From NCBI GenBank assembly GCA_002372505.1, contig DFGY01000043.1:1-64000 (forward strand): a DNA stretch of 64,000 bases, written 5' to 3'. Both the position numbers and the translations under genes were made by a program. Below the pieces are notes generated by a model. The model made no database searches and had not been told where the DNA came from. It saw nothing but the letters and a program-made list of their open reading frames with translations. Below are positions 29,101 to 36,779 of the stretch, in pieces. The DNA comes from Firmicutes bacterium UBA3738 (GTDB lineage Bacteria > Bacillota > Clostridia > Peptostreptococcales > Anaerovoracaceae). Every line of letters starts with the position of its first letter. The stretch's first letter is position 1.

Positions 29101-30699
29101 CCGACTTTTAAGTATGCGGCTAATGGAATCAGGTTCTCCCCCAACCACAAGAGAATCTGAGGAAAGGCTCTTGCTCTCCCAGTTAAGCTCCTCCATACTC
29201 AGTTTACCGTTAATATAGCCTTCGGTTTTTCCGTAGCTTTCTCCAAGACTCTCTGAATTCCTTCTGGTATACAGATTTGTAATTGCGTTAATTCCACTGT
29301 CCGGAGAGCTGGTAGGTGCAAAGAAGGTGCAGAAATCAGCGGGATTGTAAATGTAATTGGAGCCATGGGCTTTGGTTCCGCTAATGCTGCATATAGCAAT
29401 ATTGTAACTGAGATAGGAGGGATCCATGTAGTTGACAGTGTTAGCCTGGACAGCCTGATAGTTGGAATAATTCTTGCCTGTGTGCGGAGCAAGGTCGCTG
29501 GACAGACTTGCCGACTCAGTGTGGTTGTCGGTTTTACCTTTGGTATCCACGCCAGTATCCTGATAGGTATAATCAAAATGGCCGTCCAATTTAAAAGTTC
29601 CCGTTATTTTCACAGGTAAAAGATCCGAGGTTCCTACAGCGATTTGTCCACCGGCGCTGATTCCCGGATTGAAAGCATGTGAATACTGATGTTGGTACGA
29701 AGAAGTTTCTTCGTAGCCGGAAGTGTAAGTAATGGTGCCGGTTCCTGCATCATCGCTCTCGTTTTTCATTGCGATGATCTTCGCATCGGAGTTTGGATTC
29801 TCCGTGTAATGTTCATTCTGAAGAGGGTAGTAAAGACCGTCGCCTCCCAGACTGTAGGTGCACATATCATAAAGAATTACAGCATAGCAGTTGTAGGCTG
29901 TCTCAAACAGGAGGGATTCGTCTGTGTGGTGGCAAACTATTGTGTAATATACTCCGTCGTTTCTGTTTTTGCTATCGTTTATCTGGGACAGGACGCCGCG
30001 GTCATTCTCTCCGTTCTTTCTTTGCTTGTATACCGCGTCTGCAGGGATGTTGTACTCGCTGGCAATGGTTTTTACCATTTCGTCTCTTACTTCTGCCAGG
30101 CTGTTTGCGTGCTTAACGCCGGTGGTCTTCCAGGTCCATTCAGCAGGCCAACTGGAATAAGTATCCCTTTTTGCGCTATCAAAATGGAGCAGCCAGTCAG
30201 GCAGGTTTATTCTTCCGTGTGCGCGTCCGTCGCTGCCGGTGTATTCAAAGTAGTAGCTCCAGTCGTGAAGCAGTGTGTTGGAAGTTACTCCATAAGGGGA
30301 ATTGTCCGTGGAGCTGCCGCCGGTGGTGGCTCCCGATTTGAAAATCTTCGACGCAATCTTACTCCATGCGGTCATCTGATTTTTTATGACGGTAAGCTTA
30401 TGATCGCCGGTAAGACCTTTATCCGGGTCCAGATTTAGTTCGTCGTCAATGTTGACAAAGGTGTACTTGTCCTTGCCGAAGTCACCCTTCTTGTACTGAA
30501 GCCAGTTGATTTTGTCCGGATCTTTACGGTCGGATCCTTCATAATTTACGATAACTTCGCTGGCCTGTTCTTCATCTGAGCCGCCTTCGCCCCAGGTGGT
30601 GCCGGCAAGTGCGTTCGCAGGCATGAGGGTGATTATCAGCGCCAATGAAAGAAAGGCGAGCAATGAAATTTTTGCTACATTCCTGTATAGTGTACCCAT
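26131..30699 (-). CDS. large secreted surface protein with seven ~71-residue repeats
   Basis: A 1,522-residue exported protein. ATG 30699 follows GAAGGAG at good spacing; an ATG 9 codons upstream does not. A signal peptide ends near LMPANALAG. The N-terminal third is rich in Tyr, Ser and Asn and has an aerolysin/ETX-like pattern (see findings). Ig-like segments follow, then seven tandem repeats of about 71 residues (typical core YNGKxQ...GYTVTGGSAxNAG.YTATxxLxDxxNYxW), ending in a Lys-rich domain with AGNSNYKALTKTVTFKVKVK. No LPXTG or S-layer motif is seen, so attachment may be by the basic C-terminus. A LytTR system lies divergently upstream. Function is unknown; adhesin or toxin are options. 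Confidence 0.75.
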   Translation of the reverse strand: MGTLYRNVAKISLLAFLSLALIITLMPANALAGTTWGEGGSDEEQASEVIVNYEGSDRKDPDKINWLQYKKGDFGKDKYTFVNIDDELNLDPDKGLTGDHKLTVIKNQMTAWSKIASKIFKSGATTGGSSTDNSPYGVTSNTLLHDWSYYFEYTGSDGRAHGRINLPDWLLHFDSAKRDTYSSWPAEWTWKTTGVKHANSLAEVRDEMVKTIASEYNIPADAVYKQRKNGENDRGVLSQINDSKNRNDGVYYTIVCHHTDESLLFETAYNCYAVILYDMCTYSLGGDGLYYPLQNEHYTENPNSDAKIIAMKNESDDAGTGTITYTSGYEETSSYQHQYSHAFNPGISAGGQIAVGTSDLLPVKITGTFKLDGHFDYTYQDTGVDTKGKTDNHTESASLSSDLAPHTGKNYSNYQAVQANTVNYMDPSYLSYNIAICSISGTKAHGSNYIYNPADFCTFFAPTSSPDSGINAITNLYTRRNSESLGESYGKTEGYINGKLSMEELNWESKSLSSDSLVVGGEPDSISRILKSRESDIPFISKGLTLNLNNANYLLSSGKTMPLYPLTTVKVADKLLSSDNKIINMAKGESYSLDGIDVEGYDGGKAEDGSAVNPINYHGFDSSDGYWAVATKDKNGNPLPGDVISIDTDPLSGRQVLKVNDKCNPTPDEPKKGYIEWHISNGKKYETLTGEVVTDATLKNRPYVEVVCHSPFEGYNIMFKNTEAEGYAKELIPLSTLLPVDVLKPDGTPGSNNVTYKLRDTVDSNEALIVDGKFLNVKKDIDAGLKYKEYEVYATYGELSSLGRENGVAKVRVYPAKKLTLQPYQETRTVNPAMEVHNLGTAFDLSVHLGDYKDQYGNPWEGDVPEWKFEIAEGAANASIREMTIGGETRSFLVARKAGNYKVNVIPKSGSSSDVMATYTYKVQINSKQAKTPSAKTGLVYNGNEQVAVEGGIGYDVINGSAVDSGMHRATAILEEGFAWADGHMSRQREIPYSIAPKSVAVPSPETDLVFNGDVQVGVMPGEGYTLTDNSRAKDAGTYEVIATPAKNYVWSDGTSQSVSITYTIDKAKVKAPTATQTFDYDGSVHTALPAGEGYTVTGGSETNAGSYVATATLADKSNYTWEDGTTEDLNCDYVIRKAKVLNPIPVTAFTYDGTTHVAMTEGDGYTVTGGSAINAGRYTAVAALRDKSNYEWMSGGSMDIIADYNISKAVVKAPDADTDFVYNGKRQVAVPEGSGYTVTGGSAKNAGDYTATVRLDDSANYQWSTGGSKDLTFGYTIEKATIPFPKTNVKLVYNGKMQTAVQSGSGYNVLNGQAKKAGDYAATVELNDSVNYKWNNGGSARQQVIYAIEKAKVSDPKVRSGLVYNGKKQTGVAIADGYLVTNGAATKAGSYTATAKLKDSVNYAWTSGGSLDRKLDYTIAKAKNTLKVKGKTISVKYKKLKKKNQSFSRSKAVTVEKSVGKLSYKKVSGNKKITINKKSGKVTVKKKLKKGTYKIKMKVKAAGNSNYKALTKTVTFKVKVK
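26434..27915 (-). repeat. seven in-gene tandem repeats of about 213 bp
   Basis: Seven copies encode the ~71-residue modules of the surface protein. Units 3-7 (towards the C-terminus) are most alike at protein level; units 1 and 2 are more divergent. Such arrays can change copy number by recombination. Confidence 0.8.
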
Positions 30700-30793
30700 T
30701 ACGTTTCTCCTTCTTTTTAACAACAAATAGCAATTATCATAGCGATAACTTATAATCGCAGTTTAAATGAAGGAAAATCAAAAATCAGCAATT

Positions 30794-30822
30794 CTGCACG
30801 AACGTTATCAAAACTGCACGAA
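30794..30822 (+). promoter_or_regulatory. direct repeats, candidate LytTR-regulator sites
   Basis: CTGCACGAA occurs at 30794-30802 and 30814-30822, 20 bp start to start, in the gap between the surface-protein gene and the LytTR regulator gene. LytTR proteins bind ~9-bp direct repeats about two helical turns apart. Assignment is by position and spacing only. Confidence 0.5.
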
Positions 30823-30859
30823 AATTGACCATTCAGCCAAAATGGCTTAAAATATAAGA

Positions 30860-31594
30860 ATGAATATTAACATTGCCATTGTAGATGATTTAAAACAAGA
30901 TAGAGAAAGACTGGAAGAATGTATTAAGGATTTTTTTGCTCGTGATAAATCCAATACGGTTTTGGTAGAAACTTTTAACAAGGCAGAAGATTTTTTGCCG
31001 GTTTTCTGCCAAGGGAAATATCACCTTGCCTTTTTGGATATTCTCATGGATGAAATGAATGGTATCCAGCTGGCAAGGGAGCTGCGAAAAATAGATCAGC
31101 ACCTTATGATTATCTTTCAAACCACAGAGAGATCCTATGCTTTTGATGCATTTCCGATTCATCCCTTTGATTATTTAATTAAACCTTGCAGACAGGAAGA
31201 TGTAGACGCTGTGCTGAAAGAGGCCTTGAGAGTTCTTGAGGCCGGAGATCCGATAATAGAAGTAACGGCTCTCAGAGCCACATACAGTGTGCCCCTTCGT
31301 TCCATAATAGCCATAGCGTCCAAGGGTCATAATGTTGAGCTGTCTCTTACAAACAATCAGAGACTTATCTGCACGGATACCTTTAAGAATATCAGCGCCA
31401 GAATCGAAGAGGACTCACGATTCCTTCTTATAAACCGGGGCGTGATAATAAATATGGATCATGTACTGTCACCCAACAGTGAGGGAATGCAAATGAAAAA
31501 CGGCCAGGTCTTTCCCATAAAAATCAACGGAAGAGCCGCAGTGCTTTCGGAGTTTTCCCAGTATATGATTTCCAAGGTGGATAAGAGGGGGTAG
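30860..31594 (+). CDS. LytTR-family response regulator
   Basis: A 244-residue AgrA/LytR-type regulator. The receiver domain has D9/D10 in IVDD, phospho-acceptor D60 in LAFLDILMDEMNG and the Lys in YLIKPCR. The C-terminal LytTR DNA-binding domain (about 135-240) includes the RCP-like FLLINRGVIINMDHV block. It is followed 2 nt later by its histidine kinase, and divergent from the surface-protein gene, which is a likely target. No AgrB or AgrD peptide genes are present. Confidence 0.92.
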   Translation: MNINIAIVDDLKQDRERLEECIKDFFARDKSNTVLVETFNKAEDFLPVFCQGKYHLAFLDILMDEMNGIQLARELRKIDQHLMIIFQTTERSYAFDAFPIHPFDYLIKPCRQEDVDAVLKEALRVLEAGDPIIEVTALRATYSVPLRSIIAIASKGHNVELSLTNNQRLICTDTFKNISARIEEDSRFLLINRGVIINMDHVLSPNSEGMQMKNGQVFPIKINGRAAVLSEFSQYMISKVDKRG

Positions 31595-31596
31595 CC

Positions 31597-32913
31597 ATGA
31601 ACGCAGGAAATTTTGCAGGCAACCTGCTGATTATGATGGTGCTCCTTCCCACACTTCTCTATGCAGTAATGCCACTAAAGGATTACCTTAAGTATTCGGT
31701 GAGAAAGACTTTTACCATAGGAATATCAGTGACCATGGTAATTGCCGTCCTCTTTGCGGTTCTGAGCTCTATATTTCCCATTCACTTCAAATGGATATTC
31801 GCGGCAGCGCTCATTCCCACATTCCTGGTAAATATGCGGCTTACGACAGCTGAGGCACCGAAAAAAACATACTGCTATCTTAATTCAACCATGATAGCCG
31901 GCAACAGTATTCTCTATGGCATGCTGCTGGCAGCACCCTTGGAAGGGGATGATTCATTCACAAATATGGGAGCCCTTCCTGCAATGATATGCATAGGCGT
32001 AGCCATAGCTTTAGGCCTTATATACTACAAAACCCTTAAGGAAAAGCTGCCATTTCTGCTTACGTCGGAGCCTCTGAATCTGGATTATCGGCTGGCCATA
32101 GCCATTACAGCCAGTATTACACTTTTGTTCTTCTGGGTAATGCCTTACTACGCCAGCGTAGTTATGACGGGAAGAATACGCATTACCATTCTGGCCTTCC
32201 TCCTTCTCGGGCCGGGCGCCTTCCTTCTGGTGTATCACACCATGTGGAGGGTAGCGGTAAACCTGACGGAGAACGCAGAGCTGAGAGAGGCCAACGAGCT
32301 CATGGACATGGAGCAGAAAAGATACGAAGAGCTGAGAGCCTATATGGATGAGACTCGGAATCTGCGCCATGACTTCAGGCAGCACCTACTGGTAATGGAC
32401 GAATATGCACGCAAAGGCGAGGCGGAAAAGCTGAGTGATTACATAGGCCAATTCACAGAGTCCCTCAAAGAGTACAGACCCCAGATTGCGGCCAACCCGG
32501 CTCTCGATGCAGTAGCCGCCCACTATGAGTCATTGGCAGAGAGCAAAGGCATCCACATTAAGTGGCTCATTGAAATGCCGGCGGAACTGCCCATTAAGGA
32601 ATCGGACTATATAACGGTCTTTGGCAATCTTGTGGAAAATGCCATTAACGCTGTGGAAGGTCTTGGAGAAGGGCAAAGGAATATTCAAGTCAACGCCCGC
32701 ATGCTCTCCGATGCCATGATAGGACTCACAGTGAAAAATCCTTATGAAGGAGTGATTAAATTCAATCGCAAGGGCCTGCCCAAATCGAAACGTGCCGGCC
32801 ACGGAATAGGTCTTCAGTCGGTAAAAGTCGTAGTTGACAGATATGGCGGCACCTTGGACATTTATGCGAAGGACGGCATGTTTACAGCCGGGGCACTATT
32901 ATACGTTGGCTAA
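31597..32913 (+). CDS. AgrC-type sensor histidine kinase
   Basis: A 438-residue kinase. The N-terminal ~220 residues are six to seven hydrophobic segments, as in AgrC-type sensors. A coiled linker leads to the phospho-acceptor box LRHDFRQHL and a GHKL ATPase with VFGNLVENAINAVE (N-box) and GHGIGLQSVKVVVDRYGG (G-box). It matches the LytTR regulator beside it. The signal is unknown because no peptide-precursor gene can be seen next to it. Confidence 0.9.
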   Translation: MNAGNFAGNLLIMMVLLPTLLYAVMPLKDYLKYSVRKTFTIGISVTMVIAVLFAVLSSIFPIHFKWIFAAALIPTFLVNMRLTTAEAPKKTYCYLNSTMIAGNSILYGMLLAAPLEGDDSFTNMGALPAMICIGVAIALGLIYYKTLKEKLPFLLTSEPLNLDYRLAIAITASITLLFFWVMPYYASVVMTGRIRITILAFLLLGPGAFLLVYHTMWRVAVNLTENAELREANELMDMEQKRYEELRAYMDETRNLRHDFRQHLLVMDEYARKGEAEKLSDYIGQFTESLKEYRPQIAANPALDAVAAHYESLAESKGIHIKWLIEMPAELPIKESDYITVFGNLVENAINAVEGLGEGQRNIQVNARMLSDAMIGLTVKNPYEGVIKFNRKGLPKSKRAGHGIGLQSVKVVVDRYGGTLDIYAKDGMFTAGALLYVG

Positions 32914-32990
32914 TTTACTGATAAATCTACAACAAATTTATTGACCTTGGTATAAGATTACTATAAACTATTGTCAAGGAGAGTGAAGAA

Positions 32991-33335
32991 ATGAGCGTTA
33001 CAAGTGCAATAAAGAGAACAGTGTCTATATCGTTATTTAATCGCGGTCAGGCGGGGAAAGTCTTTGACGAGGTAAAGAGAACCGGCCCAAAAGTTGTAAT
33101 TAAAAACAATGAGCCCGAATGTGTTATAATGTCTCCAAACGATTATGTGGACATGATCGACGAACTGGAGGATTTAAAGCTTCTGGCATTGGCCTACGAG
33201 CGTCTGGAAAACTACGATCCAAGCAAGACAATTTCCCAGGAAGAGTTAATGGCGGAATTTGGCTGGAGTCAGGAAGATTTAGACGACATGGATGATGTTG
33301 AGATAGAAGGTCCGGAGGATTACGCAGGGAGATGA
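32991..33335 (+). CDS. Phd/YefM-type antitoxin
   Basis: A 114-residue protein with a Phd/YefM-like N-terminal DNA-binding fold (SLFNRGQAGKVFDEVKRTGPKVVIKNNEPECVIMSPNDYVDM) and an acidic C-terminal tail suited to capping the toxin. It overlaps the RelE-type gene by 4 nt (ATGA), the usual antitoxin-toxin coupling. The upstream gap has TTGACC and TATAAA elements with a 15-nt spacer. The tail is longer than in most Phd proteins. Confidence 0.85.
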   Translation: MSVTSAIKRTVSISLFNRGQAGKVFDEVKRTGPKVVIKNNEPECVIMSPNDYVDMIDELEDLKLLALAYERLENYDPSKTISQEELMAEFGWSQEDLDDMDDVEIEGPEDYAGR

Positions 33336-33658
33336 AGTGGAAGACAAGATATTCGGAACCGGCCAAAAAGGACCTTAAAAAATTAGACAACTCAGTAAAA
33401 TTGCAAGTTTTTAAAGCTATAGACAGAGTATCGATAAATCCAGTATCCATATTCGAAGGTGGCTACGGTATGCCGCTGGGAAACAAAGGCGGAAGAAACC
33501 TTGCGGGCCTTTTAAAAATCAAGCTAAAACATGCAGGAGTAAGAGTTATATACAAAGTCGAAAAGAGGGACCGGGAAATGGTCATAATAGTAATCGGCAT
33601 ACGTGCCGATGAAGAGGCATACGATATTGCTGAAAGGAGAATGAAGTTATATGAATAA
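33332..33658 (+). CDS. RelE/ParE-family toxin
   Basis: A 108-residue RelE/ParE superfamily protein. RelE members cut mRNA on the ribosome, and ParE members poison gyrase. Seen: YSEPAKKDLKKLDNSVKLQVFKAID, the loop LGNKGGRNLAGLLKIKLKHAGVRVIYKV and the C-terminal EMVIIVIGIRADEEAYDIAERR. The basic residues near GLLKIKLKHAGVRV fit an RNA-cleaving RelE/YoeB type, but this is inferred. Its stop overlaps the start of the nucleotidyltransferase by 8 nt. Confidence 0.85.
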   Translation: MKWKTRYSEPAKKDLKKLDNSVKLQVFKAIDRVSINPVSIFEGGYGMPLGNKGGRNLAGLLKIKLKHAGVRVIYKVEKRDREMVIIVIGIRADEEAYDIAERRMKLYE

Positions 33659-34568
33659 ACCGACGTTAGTAATTATGGCAGCAGGAATGGGTAGCCGTTA
33701 CGGCGGCCTGAAGCAGGTGGATCCGGTAACGGACAAGAATGAAATCATTATGGATTTCTCTCTTTACGATGCCCATGAGGCAGGATTCGAAAAAGTTATC
33801 TTTGTCATAAAGGACGAAATGAAGGAAGCCTTTGAGAAATTAATTGGCGAGAACGCAGGCAAATACATGGAGACTAAGTTCGCATTCCAGAGACTCAGCG
33901 ACTTACCGGAAGGCTATGAAATTCCTGAGGGCAGAGAAAAACCCTGGGGCACATCCCACGCAATCTGGTGCTGCCGCGACCTTATTGACGGTCCCTTTGC
34001 AGTAATTAACGCAGATGACTATTATGGCAAGGATGCATTTAAAACCATATATAACTTCCTGGAAAGCTGTGATGACAGCAAAATGGACTTCTGTATGGTC
34101 AGCTACGAGCTGAAAAACACAATTACAGAGAACGGCCATGTAGCCAGAGGAGTCATCAATGTAAACGAAGACGGCACGCTGGATCACATCGTCGAAAGGA
34201 CGAAGATTCAGAGAGTGGACGGCAAAATCTGCTTTACGGAAGACGACGGCGATACGTGGGAGCCTCTTGAGGAAGAGACTTTAGTATCCATGAATTTCTG
34301 GGGATACACCAGTGGACTGGTTAAGGAACTGGGAGACAGATTCCCGGCGTTCCTGGACAAGGCACTGGTGGAAAATCCAATGAAGGGCGAATACCTTATT
34401 CCAACCACGACGGACGAACTCATCAGAGAAGGCAAGGCCAGTGTAAAGGTATTGGCGTCAAAGGACAAATGGTATGGCGTAACATATAAAGAGGATAAGC
34501 CAATGGTTGTAGCCGCTCTGCAGGAGCTGAAGGACAAAGGAGAATATCCGGATAAGCTCTGGGAATAA
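33651..34568 (+). CDS. sugar-1-phosphate nucleotidyltransferase family protein
   Basis: A 305-residue NTP_transferase fold protein. The N-terminal MAAGMGSRYGGLKQVDP is the nucleotide-binding signature of GalU/RmlA-like enzymes, and ADDYYG is the metal-binding Asp block. The C-terminal half lacks an obvious left-handed beta-helix. It begins inside the last codons of the RelE-type toxin, an odd neighbour for a metabolic gene. The sugar is unknown; nucleotide-sugar supply for cell-surface polymers is likely. Confidence 0.8.
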   Translation: MNKPTLVIMAAGMGSRYGGLKQVDPVTDKNEIIMDFSLYDAHEAGFEKVIFVIKDEMKEAFEKLIGENAGKYMETKFAFQRLSDLPEGYEIPEGREKPWGTSHAIWCCRDLIDGPFAVINADDYYGKDAFKTIYNFLESCDDSKMDFCMVSYELKNTITENGHVARGVINVNEDGTLDHIVERTKIQRVDGKICFTEDDGDTWEPLEEETLVSMNFWGYTSGLVKELGDRFPAFLDKALVENPMKGEYLIPTTTDELIREGKASVKVLASKDKWYGVTYKEDKPMVVAALQELKDKGEYPDKLWE

Positions 34569-34606
34569 AGGTGACGGCAAACAAATTGCCAAAAATGGAA
34601 ATCACA

Positions 34607-34643
34607 AAAATACATTGCCAAACTTGGCAATGTATTTTATAAT
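34607..34643 (+). promoter_or_regulatory. palindromic operator over a promoter
   Basis: AAAATACATTGCCAA (34607-34621) and TTGGCAATGTATTTT (34624-34638) are perfect 15-bp arms around a 2-bp centre. TTGCCA (34615-34620), a 17-nt spacer and TATAAT (34638-34643) form a promoter inside it. The downstream HTH-Uma2 gene probably represses itself here. It could also serve as a terminator for the nucleotidyltransferase gene. Confidence 0.75.
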
Positions 34644-34663
34644 GTTATCAGGAGGTGACATAG

Positions 34664-35461
34664 ATGACCATAGAAGAGATGAAGCGGATAAAGAACGAGC
34701 GTGAATATACCAACGAGTACATCTCGCGTATTTCCGGAGTACCTCTGGCAACTGTACAGAAAATATTCGCCGGGCAAACTAAGTCGCCTAGGTATGACAC
34801 CATGCAGGCGCTTGAAAGAGTACTAACAGATGATTACTTTGAACTCAGACCCTCGGAACGGATTGGAGAAGTCAGGGAAGAAGTTTTCAAGTATGAAGTT
34901 AAAAAGCAAGGGGAATACACCATAGCCGACATTGAAGATCTGCCCGAGGACTGCAGGGTGGAGCTTATTGACGGGCACATTTACATTATGGAATCACCTA
35001 CGTACACACATCAGGAGTTTATAATGTGGATGGCATATGAGCTAAAGAGCTTTGTGAAAAAAACCAAAGGACAGTGCAGGCCTTTAGCCTCACCTCTGGA
35101 TGTGCAGCTAGACAAAGATGAAAAAACTCTTATGGAGCCGGACTTAATGGTGGTATGTGACAGAGAGAAAATAACAAGGAAGCGAATTTTCGGCGCGCCG
35201 GAAATGATTGTGGAAGTTTTGTCTCCGTCAACGCGAAAGAGAGATCTTACAACAAAGGTAGAAAAATTCCAAAGGGCCGGAGTGAGAGAATACTGGATTG
35301 TGGATCTGGATAAAGAGAGGGTAATAGTATACGATTTTAAAGATGCGGATGTGATGCACATATATACTTTTGACGATGAAATCCCTGTGGCAATATGGGA
35401 CGGAAAGTGTGTAATCGACATGAAGGAGTTTAAGGAAGAAATCGCATTTTTGGGCGATTAA
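34664..35461 (+). CDS. HTH (XRE-like) fused to Uma2-family putative nuclease
   Basis: A 265-residue two-domain protein. Residues 1-65 form an XRE-like helix-turn-helix (TNEYISRISGVPLATVQKIFAGQTKSPRYDTMQALERVL). Residues about 85-260 are a Uma2/DUF820 fold of the PD-(D/E)XK group: ELIDGHIYIMESPT, MEPDLMVV, MIVEVLSPSTRKRDLTTKVEKF. The EPD, E and K residues of the nuclease core are all kept. A GGAGGTGA site precedes the ATG. The palindromic promoter upstream suggests autoregulation. The role of Uma2 proteins is not established. Confidence 0.85.
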   Translation: MTIEEMKRIKNEREYTNEYISRISGVPLATVQKIFAGQTKSPRYDTMQALERVLTDDYFELRPSERIGEVREEVFKYEVKKQGEYTIADIEDLPEDCRVELIDGHIYIMESPTYTHQEFIMWMAYELKSFVKKTKGQCRPLASPLDVQLDKDEKTLMEPDLMVVCDREKITRKRIFGAPEMIVEVLSPSTRKRDLTTKVEKFQRAGVREYWIVDLDKERVIVYDFKDADVMHIYTFDDEIPVAIWDGKCVIDMKEFKEEIAFLGD

Positions 35462-35479
35462 TATAAACAATAAAATTAC

Positions 35480-35507
35480 TTGATTTTTGATAGCGGTTGG
35501 GTATAAT
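35480..35507 (+). promoter_or_regulatory. rpsF operon promoter
   Basis: TTGATT (35480-35485), 16-nt spacer, TATAAT (35502-35507), ahead of the rpsF leader. Confidence 0.6.
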
Positions 35508-35524
35508 AAAAAGGCACGTTAAAA

Positions 35525-35567
35525 ACCCTGCGTTCCGGAAGGGGAACGCCATTAGTCCAAAGGGAGG
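35525..35567 (+). ncRNA. possible S6:S18-binding rpsF leader
   Basis: GCGTTCC (35530-35536) pairs with GGAACGC (35543-35549) around a 6-nt loop GGAAGG, just before the rpsF ribosome site. Many rpsF leaders bind an S6-S18 complex through a hairpin with a conserved CCG. A CCG occurs here at 35535-35537. I cannot test the full motif. Confidence 0.35.
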
Positions 35568-35575
35568 TGAATACA

Positions 35576-35866
35576 GTGACTAATTATGAGTTGATGCTCA
35601 TTCTCGATCCAATGCTTGCAGACGATGTAAAAGAGCAGACAGTTGAGACTGTTAAATCCATCATCGAGACAGAAGGCAAAGTAGGCGAGATCGATACATG
35701 GGGCATGAGAAAACTGGCGTATCCAATAGCTAAGAAGAGCGAAGGATACTATGTTGTCGTTAACTTCGAAGCCGAAAAGACTCTTCCAAAAGAACTGGAC
35801 AGAAGACTCAGAATTTCCGACAACGTTATGAGACATCTCATCGTCAACAAAGATGAGGATAACTAG
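35576..35866 (+). CDS. rpsF: 30S ribosomal protein S6
   Basis: A 96-residue S6 beginning (M)TNYELMLILDP, with the family blocks WGMRKLAYPIAKKSEGYYVVVNFEA and RLRISDNVMRHLIV. I chose the GTG at 35576 because AGGGAGG lies 8 nt upstream; an in-frame GTG at 35567 would overlap that site. It is the first gene of the standard rpsF-ssb-rpsR unit. Confidence 0.97.
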   Translation: MTNYELMLILDPMLADDVKEQTVETVKSIIETEGKVGEIDTWGMRKLAYPIAKKSEGYYVVVNFEAEKTLPKELDRRLRISDNVMRHLIVNKDEDN

Positions 35867-35877
35867 GAGGACGAACA

Positions 35878-36444
35878 ATGAACAGTGTTCAATTGATCGG
35901 AAGACTTACAAGAGACCCGGAAGTTAGATACACCGGAGATCAGATGGCTATAGCTTCATTTTCAATAGCCATAGATAGACCGCCCAGAAGAGACGGGACA
36001 AAGGAAACGGATTTTCCCCGTATTACCGTCTTTGGCAAGCAGGCTGAAAACTGCGAGAAGTATCTCGCAAAAGGCAGACTGGTAGGCATAGAAGGTCGTA
36101 TCCAGACGGGTAGTTATACAAACAGAAACGGTGACAAGGTCTACACGACCGATGTTGTCGCAAACAGAGTGGAATTCTTGGAATGGGGTGACCGTCAGGG
36201 TCAGTCCTCATACAGCCAGAATCGTCAGCAAAGCTTCGGTGGCCAGTCCGGCTTCGGCCAGCAGAGCGCGCCTGCGCCCCAACAGAATGATTTCGGCGGC
36301 GGCAGCGGCTTTAACGACGGATTCGAAGCTCCCGGCGAGGGAGGCGGAATGCAGCAGGGAGGAGCCCCGCAGCAGGAAAGACCTTCCGGCAGCGATGTAC
36401 CCCTGGGCTTTCAGCCTATAGATGAGGACGACATACCGTTCTAA
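35878..36444 (+). CDS. ssb: single-stranded DNA-binding protein
   Basis: A 188-residue SSB. The OB fold is about 1-110 (MNSVQLIGRLTRDPEVRYT, FGKQAENCEKYLAKGRLVGIEGRIQTG). A long Gln/Gly-rich linker follows, and the end is the acidic tip DEDDIPF that recruits partner proteins. Its place between rpsF and rpsR is classical for Firmicutes. Confidence 0.98.
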   Translation: MNSVQLIGRLTRDPEVRYTGDQMAIASFSIAIDRPPRRDGTKETDFPRITVFGKQAENCEKYLAKGRLVGIEGRIQTGSYTNRNGDKVYTTDVVANRVEFLEWGDRQGQSSYSQNRQQSFGGQSGFGQQSAPAPQQNDFGGGSGFNDGFEAPGEGGGMQQGGAPQQERPSGSDVPLGFQPIDEDDIPF

Positions 36445-36474
36445 AATCCATTCAATCAGGAAGGAGAAACTTTA

Positions 36475-36705
36475 ATGGACAAGAGAAGAGGCGGCTACAG
36501 AAGAAAGAAAGTATGCCAGTTCTGTGCCGACAAGAATCAGGCCATAGATTACAAAGATGTAGATACTCTCAGCAAGTTCATCACAGAAAGAGGCAAGATC
36601 CTGCCAAAGAGAATTACAGGAACTTGCGCAATTCATCAGAGAGACATCCAGACAGCAGTAAAGCGCGCCAGAGTCGTTGCGCTCTTACCGTATTCGGCAG
36701 ACTGA
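36475..36705 (+). CDS. rpsR: 30S ribosomal protein S18
   Basis: A 76-residue S18 with the conserved [21 protein letters not shown] (here a CxxC pair) and [20 protein letters not shown]. The two or more Cys keep the zinc-type form. A strong terminator lies 17 nt after it. Confidence 0.98.
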   Translation: MDKRRGGYRRKKVCQFCADKNQAIDYKDVDTLSKFITERGKILPKRITGTCAIHQRDIQTAVKRARVVALLPYSAD

Positions 36706-36721
36706 TCGAAAAGGCAGATGG

Positions 36722-36749
36722 ACCGGTCCCGACGTCGGGACCGGTTTTT
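36722..36749 (+). terminator. terminator after rpsR
   Basis: ACCGGTCCCGAC/GTCGGGACCGGT is a perfect 12-bp inverted repeat (36722-36745), followed by TTTTT. Confidence 0.92.
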
Positions 36750-36779
36750 AAGTCATTGATATGAAAGAGGAGGTCAGAG

